A stretch of DNA of 35,005 bases from VBCK01 sp035939615. GTDB lineage: Bacteria; Pseudomonadota; Gammaproteobacteria; Burkholderiales; Burkholderiaceae_F. The stretch is from positions 1 through 35,005 of the forward strand of contig DASZFP010000141.1 in assembly GCA_035939615.1 (NCBI GenBank), written 5' to 3'. Position 1 is the first letter of the stretch, and every line of letters starts with the position of its first letter. Below the pieces are notes generated by a model, which was not told the DNA's origin, ran no database searches, and saw nothing but the letters and a program-made list of their open reading frames with translations. Positions 1 to 8,081 of this stretch are shown here, one piece after another. The position numbers and the translations under genes were made by a program.

Positions 1-239
1 TCAAGACGGTTCTGATTCCCGAGGAGAACGTCAAGGACCTGGCCGAGATCCCCGATAACGTGAAGAACCGCATCGAAATCGTCCCGGTGAAGTGGATCGA
101 CCAGGTGCTGGAAGTGGCACTGACGCGCCAGCCGATCCCGCTTTCAGACGAAGAGGCGGTCACGACCGCCACCCCCAAGCCCGCGCCGGCCGAAGCGGTC
201 AAGCCGGAAGCCGGGCCGGGCGAGTTCGTCAAGCATTGA
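1..239 (+). CDS. lon: Lon protease, C-terminal fragment
   Basis: This is the last 79 codons of a reading frame that enters from the left edge and stops with TGA at 237-239. The translation begins KTVLIPEENVKDLAEIPDNV, which matches the end of the proteolytic domain of ATP-dependent Lon protease. Lon degrades misfolded and regulatory proteins in the cytoplasm. The catalytic Ser-Lys dyad and the AAA+ module lie outside the window. The tail is an Ala/Pro/Lys-rich extension (roughly the last 30 residues) beyond the conserved fold; such tails vary between species. lon directly before hupB is a very common proteobacterial order. Identity is confident; nothing can be said about the rest of the gene. 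Confidence 0.93.
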   Translation, partial: KTVLIPEENVKDLAEIPDNVKNRIEIVPVKWIDQVLEVALTRQPIPLSDEEAVTTATPKPAPAEAVKPEAGPGEFVKH

Positions 240-320
240 TATCGATGTCCTGCGCACTGCGCCGGCGCTGATGCGCCGCGCAGCGCGCGCTCGTCGCGAT
301 CCGGCGTGTTCAATGCCCGC

Positions 321-349
321 TTGACACTGCGTAAGCGGCGCGGTTGAAT
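321..349 (+). promoter_or_regulatory. sigma-70 promoter for hupB
   Basis: A perfect -35 TTGACA (321-326) is followed after exactly 17 bases by TTGAAT (344-349), a 4/6 match to the -10 consensus. It sits in the lon-hupB gap about 50 bases before the hupB start, so hupB, and probably the two tRNAs behind it, can be transcribed independently of lon. This is a reading of the sequence only; no start site has been mapped. Confidence 0.6.
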
Positions 350-402
350 AGCCGCGAAGTTCAAACGAAAAGGCCGTCGAGGCGGACAGGGAGGGGGTGG
401 CA

Positions 403-675
403 GTGAACAAGACCGAACTGATCGAGCATATCGCCCGGCAGGCCGATATCTCGAAAGCAGCGGCCGGGCGCGCGCTCGAAGCGATCGTCGGCGGCATTCG
501 TACGTCCTTGAAAAAGGGCAACTCTGTCACGCTGGTTGGTTTCGGAACCTTCATGGTCGGAAAGCGCGCCGCGCGCCTGGGCCGCAATCCGCGCACCAAT
601 CAGCCGATCAAGATCAAAGCTGCGAGGGTTCCGAAGTTCCGGGCTGGAAAAGCGCTGAAGGATGCAGTAAACTGA
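403..675 (+). CDS. hupB: DNA-binding protein HU-beta
   Basis: The product is a 90-residue HU-family nucleoid protein that dimerises and bends DNA without sequence specificity. The translation starts MNKTELIEHIARQADISKAA, followed by the conserved GFGTFMVGKRAARLGRNPRT arm region and the KFRAGKALKDAVN end, exactly the usual HU length. I place the start at GTG 403 rather than the in-frame GTG at 397, because 403 gives the canonical MNKTEL start and has a purine-rich GAGGGGG ribosome-binding site about 6-7 bases upstream. The gene has its own promoter in the lon gap and is followed after 33 bases by tRNA-Val, so it is likely co-transcribed with the tRNAs. HU and IHF subunits look alike, but the sequence and the position after lon both favour HupB. 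Confidence 0.95.
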   Translation: MNKTELIEHIARQADISKAAAGRALEAIVGGIRTSLKKGNSVTLVGFGTFMVGKRAARLGRNPRTNQPIKIKAARVPKFRAGKALKDAVN

Positions 676-708
676 TGCGCTGCGGTGCCCTTGCATGCAG
701 GCGCGCGG

Positions 709-784
709 GGGTGCTTAGCTCAGCTGGTAGAGCGGCGCCCTTACAAGGCGTAGGTCGGGAGTTCGAACCTCTCAGCACCCACCA
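709..784 (+). tRNA. tRNA-Val (anticodon UAC)
   Basis: A 76-nt cloverleaf with the CCA end encoded. The acceptor stem GGGTGCT pairs with AGCACCC. The anticodon stem GCGCC/GGCGT closes the loop CTTACAA, giving anticodon TAC (reads valine GUN codons). The T arm carries TTCGAAC. It starts 33 bases after hupB with no obvious promoter of its own. Confidence 0.97.
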
Positions 785-832
785 CGTTCAACGGCGGTAA
801 AAGGCTGTAGCTTTTCAACAGGCTGCCGGCGC

Positions 833-909
833 GGAGTGGTAGTTCAGTTGGTTAGAATACCGGCCTGTCACGCCGGGGGTCGCGGGTTCGAGTCCCGTCC
901 ACTCCGCCA
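833..909 (+). tRNA. tRNA-Asp (anticodon GUC)
   Basis: A 77-nt cloverleaf ending in encoded CCA and nearly identical to the enterobacterial tRNA-Asp. The acceptor GGAGTGG pairs with CCACTCC. The anticodon loop CTGTCAC gives GTC, and the T arm has TTCGAGT. It follows tRNA-Val by 48 bases and is closed by a terminator hairpin at 925-950. Confidence 0.97.
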
Positions 910-924
910 AACACAAACGATGCG

Positions 925-950
925 AAGGCGAACCGCAGTTCGCCTTTTTT
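925..950 (+). terminator. Rho-independent terminator after tRNA-Asp
   Basis: A perfect 8-bp stem AAGGCGAA (925-932) / TTCGCCTT (939-946) with a 6-base loop CCGCAG is followed directly by more T, giving six T in a row (945-950). It closes the hupB-tRNA-Val-tRNA-Asp transcript before ppiD. This is the clearest intrinsic terminator in the window. Confidence 0.85.
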
Positions 951-993
951 CTTCCTCGACCGATCCTCTTCGATAGCTTCCGCGCCCAGACCA

Positions 994-2919
994 ATGTTCG
1001 ACTCGATCAGATCCCGGCACCGCATCTTCGCCATCGCCATCACGCTGCTGTTCGGGGTTCCGTTCATCTTCACGGGCGTGTACAGCTACAACCAGTTCTT
1101 CTCCAGCGACACCTCGGTCGCCAGGGTCGGTTCCGAGCGCATCAGCCAGCAGGACGTGGAACTGGCGTTCCGGGAGCGGCTGGAGCGGATGGCCCGCATG
1201 CTCGGGGCCAACTTCGACGCGCGGCTGTTCGACACGCCCCAGGCGCGGGCGGCCACGCTCGATTCGCTGCTGTCGGAGCGCGCCCTGAAGGTCGAGGCGC
1301 ATCGCGCGCACGTGCAGGTCAGCAACCGCAAGCTGCAGCAGGTGATCGAAGCCACGCCCGCCTTCCAGCAGGGCGGCCGTTTCGACTACAACACGTACAA
1401 GGCGCTGCTGGCGGCGAACGGAAAAACCGAGCTCTCGTTCGAAGCCGAAATGCGCCAAGACCTGGTCGAGCGCGCAATGGCCGAGGCGGTGTCCGATTCG
1501 GCCGTGCTGCCGAAATCGGTATCCGATCGGCTGTGGCAGCTTCAGCACGAAAAGCGCGAGGTGCGCCAGCAGGCATTCAAGCCCGAGGACTACCTGGCCA
1601 GGACCGAGATCGCCGAGGCCGCGATCAAAGCCGATTACGACAGGAACAAGGCGCGCTACATGACGCCCGAGACGGTGCGCGCCGAATATGTCGTCTTGCG
1701 CGCCTCGGACCTGGCGGCCCAGATGACGGTCTCGCAGCAGGATGTGCGCGCCTTCTACGACAACAACTTGAAGCGGTGGGGCGCGGTCGAGCGCCGGCGC
1801 GCCAGTCACATCCTGATCACGGCCGGACCGGGCGGTTCGGCGCCGGACAAGGCCCAGGCGAAGAAGCTGGCCGAAACGGTGCTCGCCAAGGAGCGTTCGA
1901 ACCCGGCTGGTTTCGCGGGCCTCGCCAAGGAATACTCGAAAGATCCCGGATCGGCGCAGAAGGGCGGCGACCTGGGATGGTTCGGGCGCGGCATGATGGT
2001 CAAGCCCTTCGAGGATGCGGTCTTCACGATGAAGGAGGGCGAGACCAGCGCTCTGGTGGAGTCGGACTTCGGCTTTCACATCATCCGGGTCACCGGGATC
2101 GAGCCGGCCCGCACCAAGCCCTTTGAGGACGTGAAGGACCAGATCGAGTCGGAGCTGCGGCAGCAGGCGGCCGAGAAGCGGTTTTCCGAGGTCGCCGAAC
2201 AGTTCAGCAATTTCGTCTACGAGCAGGCCGATGGACTGAAGGCTGCCGCCGAGAAGTTCAAGCTGGAGTTGCACCAGGTCGACGGGTTGACGCGCAAAGG
2301 CGCGCCGCAGCAGCAGGCCGACGCCTCGGGCGTGTTCACCCCCGCGCTGATCGAGGCCGTTTTTGCTCCCGACTCGCTGCAGAAGAAGCGCAACACCAAG
2401 GCGATCGAGATCGGCGCCAATACGCTCGCGTCGGCGCGCGTGCTGGACCACCACGCGGCAGCGGCGATTCCGCTGGAGGTGGTGCAGGGGCAGATCAAGA
2501 GCGCGCTGCAACGAACCGCGGCCGCCGAGATGGCGCGCAAGGCCGGGCAGGCCCGGCTGGCTGAGCTGCTCAAGGCGCCCGGCGACGAGGGGTTCGACCC
2601 GCCACGCTGGGTCGGTCGCGACGATCCCCAGCAAATGCCCGCGGTAGCCCTCAACTCGATCATGCAGGCGGCGCCGGCTCACCTGCCCGCCTATGTGGGC
2701 GTCGAGGCGCCCGACGGGGGCTACCTGGTGATGCACGTGCTGTCGACCCGGGCGGCCGAGGCGCCCGCGCCCGATGCGATCGCGGGTGCCTCGCAACAGT
2801 GGTTGCGGCAGCTGTCCGCGGCCGACGAGCAAAGCTTCGTGCAGGGTGTGCGACAGCGCCTGGGCGCCAAGGTGGTCCGCAGCGAACCGGTGGCGCCCCC
2901 GAAGGAAGAACAGCAGTAA
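994..2919 (+). CDS. ppiD: Periplasmic folding chaperone / peptidyl-prolyl isomerase PpiD
   Basis: A 641-residue SurA/PpiD-family protein. PpiD is anchored in the inner membrane near the Sec translocon and helps newly exported envelope proteins fold. The N-terminus has a short charged stretch, then one membrane segment (about residues 11-30, IFAIAITLLFGVPFIFTGVY). A SurA-like chaperone region follows, then a parvulin domain at about residues 267-370, with ASHILI at its start, GGDLGWFGRG in the middle and FGFHIIRV at its end. The remaining C-terminal part is a second chaperone-like region. Length is typical for the family (about 620-640). The ATG at 994 is followed directly by the membrane anchor, so the start is secure. 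It lies behind hupB as in E. coli and converges with mnmH, with one base between the two stop codons. Confidence 0.95.
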   Translation: MFDSIRSRHRIFAIAITLLFGVPFIFTGVYSYNQFFSSDTSVARVGSERISQQDVELAFRERLERMARMLGANFDARLFDTPQARAATLDSLLSERALKVEAHRAHVQVSNRKLQQVIEATPAFQQGGRFDYNTYKALLAANGKTELSFEAEMRQDLVERAMAEAVSDSAVLPKSVSDRLWQLQHEKREVRQQAFKPEDYLARTEIAEAAIKADYDRNKARYMTPETVRAEYVVLRASDLAAQMTVSQQDVRAFYDNNLKRWGAVERRRASHILITAGPGGSAPDKAQAKKLAETVLAKERSNPAGFAGLAKEYSKDPGSAQKGGDLGWFGRGMMVKPFEDAVFTMKEGETSALVESDFGFHIIRVTGIEPARTKPFEDVKDQIESELRQQAAEKRFSEVAEQFSNFVYEQADGLKAAAEKFKLELHQVDGLTRKGAPQQQADASGVFTPALIEAVFAPDSLQKKRNTKAIEIGANTLASARVLDHHAAAAIPLEVVQGQIKSALQRTAAAEMARKAGQARLAELLKAPGDEGFDPPRWVGRDDPQQMPAVALNSIMQAAPAHLPAYVGVEAPDGGYLVMHVLSTRAAEAPAPDAIAGASQQWLRQLSAADEQSFVQGVRQRLGAKVVRSEPVAPPKEEQQ

Positions 2920-2920
2920 C

Positions 2921-3982
2921 TCAAACGGCGCTGTGCGCCAGTTCGCGCGCTGCCCGCTCGAAATCGGCGCGGTCGGCGCTGTCGAGAACGACGCGCTGAG
3001 CCTGGCCGGCCTGCCGATAGTTGCTCTGGATCGAACGCAGGTACACGGGGTCGTAGTGCTCCTGCAGCAGACAGGCCACCAGGGCATCCCACTGACCGTC
3101 GGCGACCAGCGCCTTCCAGCGCTGTACGGTGGCTTGCCCATGCACAGGCGTCAGGCCGTCGAGATGGCGGCACAATTGCTGCGGACTGCCCTCGTAGTGG
3201 CGGTACTCGTCGCGCAGCAGGCGGATGCGCTGCGGCACCGGCAGATCCAGGTGGACGCAGTCGGACCGTCGCATCGCATCGAGCAGCGCAGTGGGCAGCT
3301 GGCAGGCTCCGATGCGGCGACTTTCCGACTCGACGAACACGGCGCGCGCCGCATCGAGGCGCCTGAGCGCCCACCACAGGCGCGTCTCGAACTGCTTCTG
3401 ACTCGGCTGGCAGCAGTCGGGCAGACCGCCGAGCACGGAACCGCGATGGTCAGCCAGCGATTCGAGGTCGAGCACCTGCGCTCCCGCCCGGTCCAGGTGG
3501 CCCAGCAGGCGGCTCTTGCCGCTTCCGGTGGCGCCGCACAGCACGCGGTAGCTGAACCGCGGCGGCAGCGTCTCGAGCGCCTCGACCACGATGCGACGGA
3601 ACGCGCGATAGCCGCCCTGCAGTTGCTGGACCTGCCAGCCGACGCGCGCCATCACGTGCGCGAACGACGCGCTGCGCTCGCCGCCCCGCCAGCAGTACAC
3701 CAGCGGCGACCAGGTGCGCGGCCGGTCGGGAAAGCAGCCGCGCAGGTGGCGGGCGATGTTGGCGGCTGCCAGCGCGGCGCCCGCGCGGCGCGCATCGAAC
3801 GGCGAGACATGCTGGTAGATCGTTCCGATCTCGGAGCGCTCGGCGTCGCTCAGCACCGGACAATTGACGGCGCCCGGAAGGTGATCGATCGCGAACTCCG
3901 ACTCGCTGCGCACGTCGACGATCGTATCGAACCGCGCCAGCTGCGCCAGCGCCGCATCACAGGCGATCGTCTTCAGGTGCAC
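2921..3982 (-). CDS. mnmH: tRNA 2-selenouridine synthase
   Basis: A 353-residue MnmH (SelU/YbbB) enzyme. It replaces sulfur with selenium in the wobble 2-thiouridine of Lys, Glu and Gln tRNAs, using selenophosphate. The N-terminal half is a rhodanese domain (IVDVRSESEFAIDHLPGAVN) with the active-site cysteine in VYCWRGGERSAS at residue 97. The C-terminal half is a P-loop domain with Walker A GATGSGKSRLL. Length is close to the E. coli protein. The start is a GTG at 3982, three bases after the tesA stop, so tesA-mnmH is a tight minus-strand operon and mnmH is probably translationally coupled. The gene implies a selenophosphate source (selD) elsewhere in the genome, which cannot be seen here. 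Confidence 0.93.
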   Translation of the reverse strand: MHLKTIACDAALAQLARFDTIVDVRSESEFAIDHLPGAVNCPVLSDAERSEIGTIYQHVSPFDARRAGAALAAANIARHLRGCFPDRPRTWSPLVYCWRGGERSASFAHVMARVGWQVQQLQGGYRAFRRIVVEALETLPPRFSYRVLCGATGSGKSRLLGHLDRAGAQVLDLESLADHRGSVLGGLPDCCQPSQKQFETRLWWALRRLDAARAVFVESESRRIGACQLPTALLDAMRRSDCVHLDLPVPQRIRLLRDEYRHYEGSPQQLCRHLDGLTPVHGQATVQRWKALVADGQWDALVACLLQEHYDPVYLRSIQSNYRQAGQAQRVVLDSADRADFERAARELAHSAV

Positions 3983-3985
3983 GCT

Positions 3986-4642
3986 TTACGCGGCCGGCCG
4001 TCGCAGCATCGGCAGCAACCGGGTCAAGACGTTGTCCAGCATCCGTTCCTGGGCCTGCTGGTTGGGGTGAATCCGGTCGGCCTGGAACAGTTCCAGGCGG
4101 TCGGCGAATCCGTCCATCAGGAACGGGACGAGCTCGACCCGGTTGCGAGCGGCCAGCGAAGCGAATGTCTGGAAGAAGCGCTCCGAGTAATCGCGCCCGT
4201 AATTGGGTGGAATGCGCACTCCGACCAGCAGCACCCGCGCGTGCGCCGCGCGACAGGCCTCGATCATCGCCTGCAGATTGTCCCGCATCTGCTCCAGGTC
4301 CAGTCCGCGCAGACCGTCGTTGCCCCCCAGCTCGATCACGACGATGTCGGGCTCGACCGTCTGCAGCAGCCGGGGCAGCCGGGCCCGTCCGCCGCTGGTG
4401 GTGTCGCCGCTGATACTCGCGTTGACGACGCTATACTGCCGCTCCTGCCTCGCGAGACGCTCCGACAGGCGGCTGACCCAGCCGGTATCGCGAGGCAGCC
4501 CGAATTCGGCCGACAGGCTGTCGCCGACCACGAGGACGGTGCGGGTCGGTGAGGCCGCCTGTCCGGCTGCCGAGCCCACCGCAATGAGCACAGACAGCGC
4601 GCACAGGCACAGGTGAATCCGCGATCGGAGAGCGGCAAACAA
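3986..4642 (-). CDS. tesA: Arylesterase / acyl-CoA thioesterase I, SGNH hydrolase (TesA type)
   Basis: A secreted GDSL/SGNH hydrolase. The family blocks are all visible: block I VVGDSLSAEFGL with the nucleophile Ser, the oxyanion Asn in IELGGNDGLRG, and the Asp-x-x-His pair in ADRIHPNQQA. TesA-family enzymes hydrolyse acyl thioesters, lysophospholipids and aryl esters in the periplasm. The longest frame opens with ATG at 4732, but that puts nearly 50 extra, mostly charged residues before the signal peptide. I prefer TTG at 4642, which gives MFAALRSRIHLCLCALSVLI, a normal signal peptide ending near AAGQAA. With that start the gene overlaps the divergent ABC gene head to head by about 30 bases. 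The exact start is uncertain; the family assignment is not. Confidence 0.88.
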   Translation of the reverse strand: MFAALRSRIHLCLCALSVLIAVGSAAGQAASPTRTVLVVGDSLSAEFGLPRDTGWVSRLSERLARQERQYSVVNASISGDTTSGGRARLPRLLQTVEPDIVVIELGGNDGLRGLDLEQMRDNLQAMIEACRAAHARVLLVGVRIPPNYGRDYSERFFQTFASLAARNRVELVPFLMDGFADRLELFQADRIHPNQQAQERMLDNVLTRLLPMLRRPAA

Positions 4643-5362
4643 GCGCAGTTTCCGTCTGCCTTCGCCGTGGAGGCGTCGGATCTGTCCAAGATCGTCCCGG
4701 ATCCGACGGGCAGCTTGACGATTCTGGATCATATCAACCTGACCGTTGCCGCCGGCCAGACGCTGGCGATTCGCGGCGCATCAGGTTCGGGCAAATCAAC
4801 GCTGCTCGGTCTGCTGGCGGGGCTGGACGTGCCCACCAGCGGCACCGTGCGCCTGTTCGGACTGGATCTGACGGTGCTGGACGAGGACGGCCGGGCTCAG
4901 CTGCGCGCGAGCCGGGTCGGTTTCGTGTTCCAGTCGTTCCAGCTGCTCGATCACCTGACCGCGCTGGAAAACGTGATGCTGCCGCTGGAAATCGCCGCAA
5001 CCCCGGCAGGGTCCCAGGGACGCGCCAGAGCGCTGCATCTGCTCGACCGGGTGGGACTGGCCGGACGGAGCGGCCACGAGGCCCGCACCCTGTCGGGGGG
5101 CGAACAGCAGCGCGTCGCGCTGGCGCGCGCCTTTGTCACGCAACCGGCCGTCCTGTTTGCCGATGAGCCGACCGGCAGCCTGGACTCGGCCACGGGCACC
5201 ACCGTGATCGACCTGATGTTCGAATTGAATCGCGAATCCGGATCCACGTTGATCGTGGTCACGCACGACCCGGATGTCGCGTTGCGCTGTGCGCGCCGCG
5301 TGGAACTGCACGCCGGGCGCATCGTGGCCGAGCCGGCTAGCGGTCTGGCTGCCCACCTCTGA
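4613..5362 (+). CDS. ybbA: ABC transporter ATP-binding protein, YbbA / LolD-like
   Basis: A 249-residue ATPase of the MacB/LolD/YbbA group. Walker A is GASGSGKST (about residues 55-63), the signature LSGGEQQRVALARAF and Walker B VLFADEPTG follow, with a Q-loop in VFQSFQLLDHL and the switch His in VVTHD. It lies divergently beside tesA, the same pairing as tesA/ybbA in E. coli. In E. coli ybbA is followed by the large permease ybbP; here no permease follows and the gene runs straight into the 3' end of nnrD, with a 26-base overlap of convergent coding ends. The start is GTG 4613; a second in-frame GTG at 4667 is possible and would remove the overlap with tesA. Neither has a good ribosome-binding site. 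Substrate unknown. Confidence 0.85.
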   Translation: MNPRSESGKQAQFPSAFAVEASDLSKIVPDPTGSLTILDHINLTVAAGQTLAIRGASGSGKSTLLGLLAGLDVPTSGTVRLFGLDLTVLDEDGRAQLRASRVGFVFQSFQLLDHLTALENVMLPLEIAATPAGSQGRARALHLLDRVGLAGRSGHEARTLSGGEQQRVALARAFVTQPAVLFADEPTGSLDSATGTTVIDLMFELNRESGSTLIVVTHDPDVALRCARRVELHAGRIVAEPASGLAAHL

Positions 5363-6812
5363 GCCGCGCCAGCTCGCGCGCGGCCAGTTGCGGCACTTCC
5401 GAGGCAAGCAAGCCGGCATCGGCGCCGTGCGCCTGGGCCGCCCGGCCGTGCAACCAGACCGCGCCCAGCGTGCCGGTCAGAACCCCGAAGCCCTGTGCGA
5501 TCAGGGCCCCGATCATTCCGGCCAGCACGTCTCCGGTGCCGGCCGAGGCGAGCGCCGGGCCGCCGCTCGGATTGATCCAGTAGGCTTCGCGCTCTCCCGG
5601 TCGATCGACGATCACGCTGCCGGCCCCCTTCAGCACGATGGCCGAATGCGTCTGCTGGGCGAGCAGCGTGGCCGCCGCGATGCGGTCCGCGTTCACATGG
5701 ATCGCCGGCACACCCGCCAGCAGCCGCGCCGCCTCCACCGGGTGGGGCGTCAACACGCTGGGGGCGCCGCGGGCGAGCAGCGCCTGTCGCAGGCGATCGT
5801 CGACGGCGATCAGGTTGAGCGCGTCGGCGTCCAGCACCAGCGGGATTTCCAGTGCCAGCGACTGCCGCAGCGCCCGGCGCGCGGCCTCCGAGGTTCCCAT
5901 TCCGGGGCCGACCACCGCCACTTGAACCGGCGGCAGCCGCTCCAGCGAGCGGATCATCAGCTCCGGGCAGAGCGGATCGACCCGGAGATCCGGATCGCCC
6001 AGGCAGCAAACATAGACCCGACCGGCGCCCAGCCGCAGCGCCGCCCGGCCCGCCAGCAGGGCGGCGCCGATCATCCCGGTCTCGCCGCCGATCACGGCCA
6101 CGCTGCCGTACTGGCCCTTGTGCGAATTGCGCTGCCGCGGTTTGGCGATGGCGGCGAACTGTTCCGGCCCGTTCAAGCGGCCGCTCGACGGTCCCGGTTC
6201 GATTCCCAGCGTCTCGACGTGAACGGCGCCGGCGGCGTCGCAGCCATCGCTCATATGCAAACCGGGCTTGTCGCCCAGAAACGTCAGCGTCGCCCTCGCG
6301 TGCACGCCGGCCACATCGCCGACCCAGGTGCCCGAGTCCGCTTCGAGCCCGCTGGGAATGTCGATCGAGACGACCTCGGTGCGGCTTTCGTTGATCCGTT
6401 GGGACGCCTGCAGGTACGGGCCGGACAGACGGCGGCTGAGCCCGATTCCGAACATCGCATCGACGAGCACGTCGAATCGCATCTGGTCCGGCAGGGTCGG
6501 AATCGATTGGCCGCCGGCCGCGGTAAAGGCCGCATACGCGCCGTGCGCGTCTCTGGTGGCCGGTGGCAGCGGCGCCCAGCAGATGCAGGTGTGGCCCAGC
6601 TGGCGCAGCGCGCGCGCGCACACATACCCGTCGCCTCCGTTGTTGCCCGGTCCGCACAGCACCAGGAAGGACGCAGGGCGCAGCGGCGCGCGTTGATCGA
6701 GCCAGCTGGCCGCGGCCCGACCGGCGCGGTCCATCAGCGTGCCGGGCGGCAGTTGGCGCTCCTGCTCGCGCTCGATGCGCCGCAGCTCCTCGGTCCGGTA
6801 CAGGGCTCCCAT
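5337..6812 (-). CDS. nnrD-nnrE: Bifunctional NAD(P)H-hydrate epimerase / ADP-dependent NAD(P)H-hydrate dehydratase
   Basis: A 491-residue fusion (Nnr, formerly YjeF) that repairs hydrated NAD(P)H. The N-terminal epimerase domain (about residues 1-215) carries CGPGNNGGDGYVCARAL and interconverts R and S forms of NAD(P)HX. The C-terminal ribokinase-like dehydratase domain (about 225-480) carries TPHPVEAARLL, IVLKGAGSVIVD and the GTGDVLAGMIGALIAQG motif and removes water from the S form using ADP. The ATG at 6812 is 25 bases after the stop of the FAD oxidoreductase, so the two form a minus-strand operon. Its 3' end overlaps the convergent ABC gene by 26 bases. Length and domain order are normal for a bacterial fusion. 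Confidence 0.93.
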   Translation of the reverse strand: MGALYRTEELRRIEREQERQLPPGTLMDRAGRAAASWLDQRAPLRPASFLVLCGPGNNGGDGYVCARALRQLGHTCICWAPLPPATRDAHGAYAAFTAAGGQSIPTLPDQMRFDVLVDAMFGIGLSRRLSGPYLQASQRINESRTEVVSIDIPSGLEADSGTWVGDVAGVHARATLTFLGDKPGLHMSDGCDAAGAVHVETLGIEPGPSSGRLNGPEQFAAIAKPRQRNSHKGQYGSVAVIGGETGMIGAALLAGRAALRLGAGRVYVCCLGDPDLRVDPLCPELMIRSLERLPPVQVAVVGPGMGTSEAARRALRQSLALEIPLVLDADALNLIAVDDRLRQALLARGAPSVLTPHPVEAARLLAGVPAIHVNADRIAAATLLAQQTHSAIVLKGAGSVIVDRPGEREAYWINPSGGPALASAGTGDVLAGMIGALIAQGFGVLTGTLGAVWLHGRAAQAHGADAGLLASEVPQLAARELARLRGGQPDR

Positions 6813-6837
6813 CGATCGTCGATCCGCGGGCCGCGCC

Positions 6838-7950
6838 CTACGCTCGGCCCTGCACGGCCGGGCGCGTGACCCACTGGCCGACCGCGAGCGCGCTGGTCAG
6901 CCCCGGCGATTCGAAGCCGAAGAGCTGGATCAGGCCGGGCAGCCCGTGCGCGGCGGGCTCATCGATCACGAAATCGCGCGCCGCCTCTCCGGGCCCCGAC
7001 AGCTTGGGCCGGATTCCCGCGTACGCGGGCTGCAGGGCGCCGTCCGGAAGCTGCGGCCAGTAGGTTCGAATGCTCGGATAAAACAGTGCGGCGCGGCCTG
7101 GATCGACGTCGAAATCGATCCGGTCGATCCACTCGACGTCCGGTCCGAAGCGGGCCGCTCCGCCCAGATCCAGCGTCAGGTGCACGCCCAGTCCGCCATC
7201 GCCGGGCATGGGATAGATCAGGCGTCCGAACGGCGCCTTGTGCGCCAGCGAGAAATAGCAGCCACGCGCCAGCCGCAGCGCCGGAATCCGCTCGGGCGGA
7301 TAACCCTCGATGGTCGAAGCGACGGCCTGTGCCGACAGCCCCGCCGCATTGACCAGCACGCCGCAATCGATCTGGTACGGCTCGTCGCCCGCGGTGGTCA
7401 GGCGCCAGGCGCCGCCGTGCCGCTCGGCCCGCCGCATGGGCGAGCGCAACGCGATCAATCCCCCGTGGGACTGCAGATCACCGGACAGAGCCAGCATCAG
7501 TGCGTGAGAGTCGACGATCCCGGTCTCGGGCGAGTGCAGGGCAGCCCGACACCGCAGGCCAGGCTCCACCGATGCGACCCGGTCCGCATCCAGCCATTCG
7601 AGGTGCTCGACCTCGTTGGCGGCACCGCGCCGCTGAAGCTCGGCGAGCGATTCCAGCTGCGAGTCGGCGGTGGCGACGATCAGCTTGCCGAGCCGGCGGT
7701 GCGGCAGCGCCCGCTCGGTCAGGTAGCGATACAGCAACCGGCGTCCCTGCACGCACAGCCGCGCCTTCAAGCTGCCCGTGGCGTAGTACAAGCCCGCGTG
7801 AATCACCTCGCTGCTGCGCGAACTGACGCCCGAGCCGATGCGCGGCTCCGCCTCCAGCACGATCGTCTGCAAGCCGGCCATCGCGAGCGCCCTGGCACAG
7901 GCGAGCCCGATCACCCCGGCCCCCACTACGACGCAATCGACACGCTCCAA
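6838..7950 (-). CDS. FAD-dependent oxidoreductase, DAO / L-2-hydroxyglutarate oxidase-like
   Basis: About 370 residues with an N-terminal FAD-binding Rossmann motif VVVGAGVIGLACARALA, then SSRSSEVIHAGLYYATGSLK, typical of the glycerol-3-phosphate / L-2-hydroxyglutarate (LhgO-like) branch of the DAO family. The C-terminus (QLFGFESPGLTSALAVG) closes the FAD site. The longest frame begins at ATG 8016, but I prefer TTG 7950: it gives MERVDCVVVGAGVIG, the usual distance to the FAD motif, and has GGAGAG six bases upstream. It is the first gene of a pair with the NAD(P)HX repair enzyme. The substrate is not provable from sequence; an L-2-hydroxy acid is the likeliest. The 131-bp gap to the HDOD gene shows no promoter I would call. 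Confidence 0.82.
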   Translation of the reverse strand: MERVDCVVVGAGVIGLACARALAMAGLQTIVLEAEPRIGSGVSSRSSEVIHAGLYYATGSLKARLCVQGRRLLYRYLTERALPHRRLGKLIVATADSQLESLAELQRRGAANEVEHLEWLDADRVASVEPGLRCRAALHSPETGIVDSHALMLALSGDLQSHGGLIALRSPMRRAERHGGAWRLTTAGDEPYQIDCGVLVNAAGLSAQAVASTIEGYPPERIPALRLARGCYFSLAHKAPFGRLIYPMPGDGGLGVHLTLDLGGAARFGPDVEWIDRIDFDVDPGRAALFYPSIRTYWPQLPDGALQPAYAGIRPKLSGPGEAARDFVIDEPAAHGLPGLIQLFGFESPGLTSALAVGQWVTRPAVQGRA

Positions 7951-8081
7951 TCCACTCTCTCCGGATTCACGTAAACGATACCCTAAGCATGGAATTCCAC
8001 CCGTGGCCAGCGGCATATCCTCCGACTGGCAGGCGCCCCGTTGTCGCTAATCTGCGTCAGCCTCCTTCGTCAGCAGAACCC

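Noticed and set aside
868..3141. A 757-codon open frame on the minus strand opposite ppiD.
   Set aside because: It has no family features and is antisense to a well-supported gene; long antisense frames are expected at this GC content. It also runs across tRNA-Asp.
2774..4552. A 592-codon plus-strand frame over mnmH and tesA.
   Set aside because: Antisense to two recognised enzymes and without any recognisable motif.
7951..8081. Search for divergent promoters between the FAD oxidoreductase and the HDOD gene.
   Set aside because: Only scattered weak -10-like strings without matching -35 boxes; nothing worth calling.
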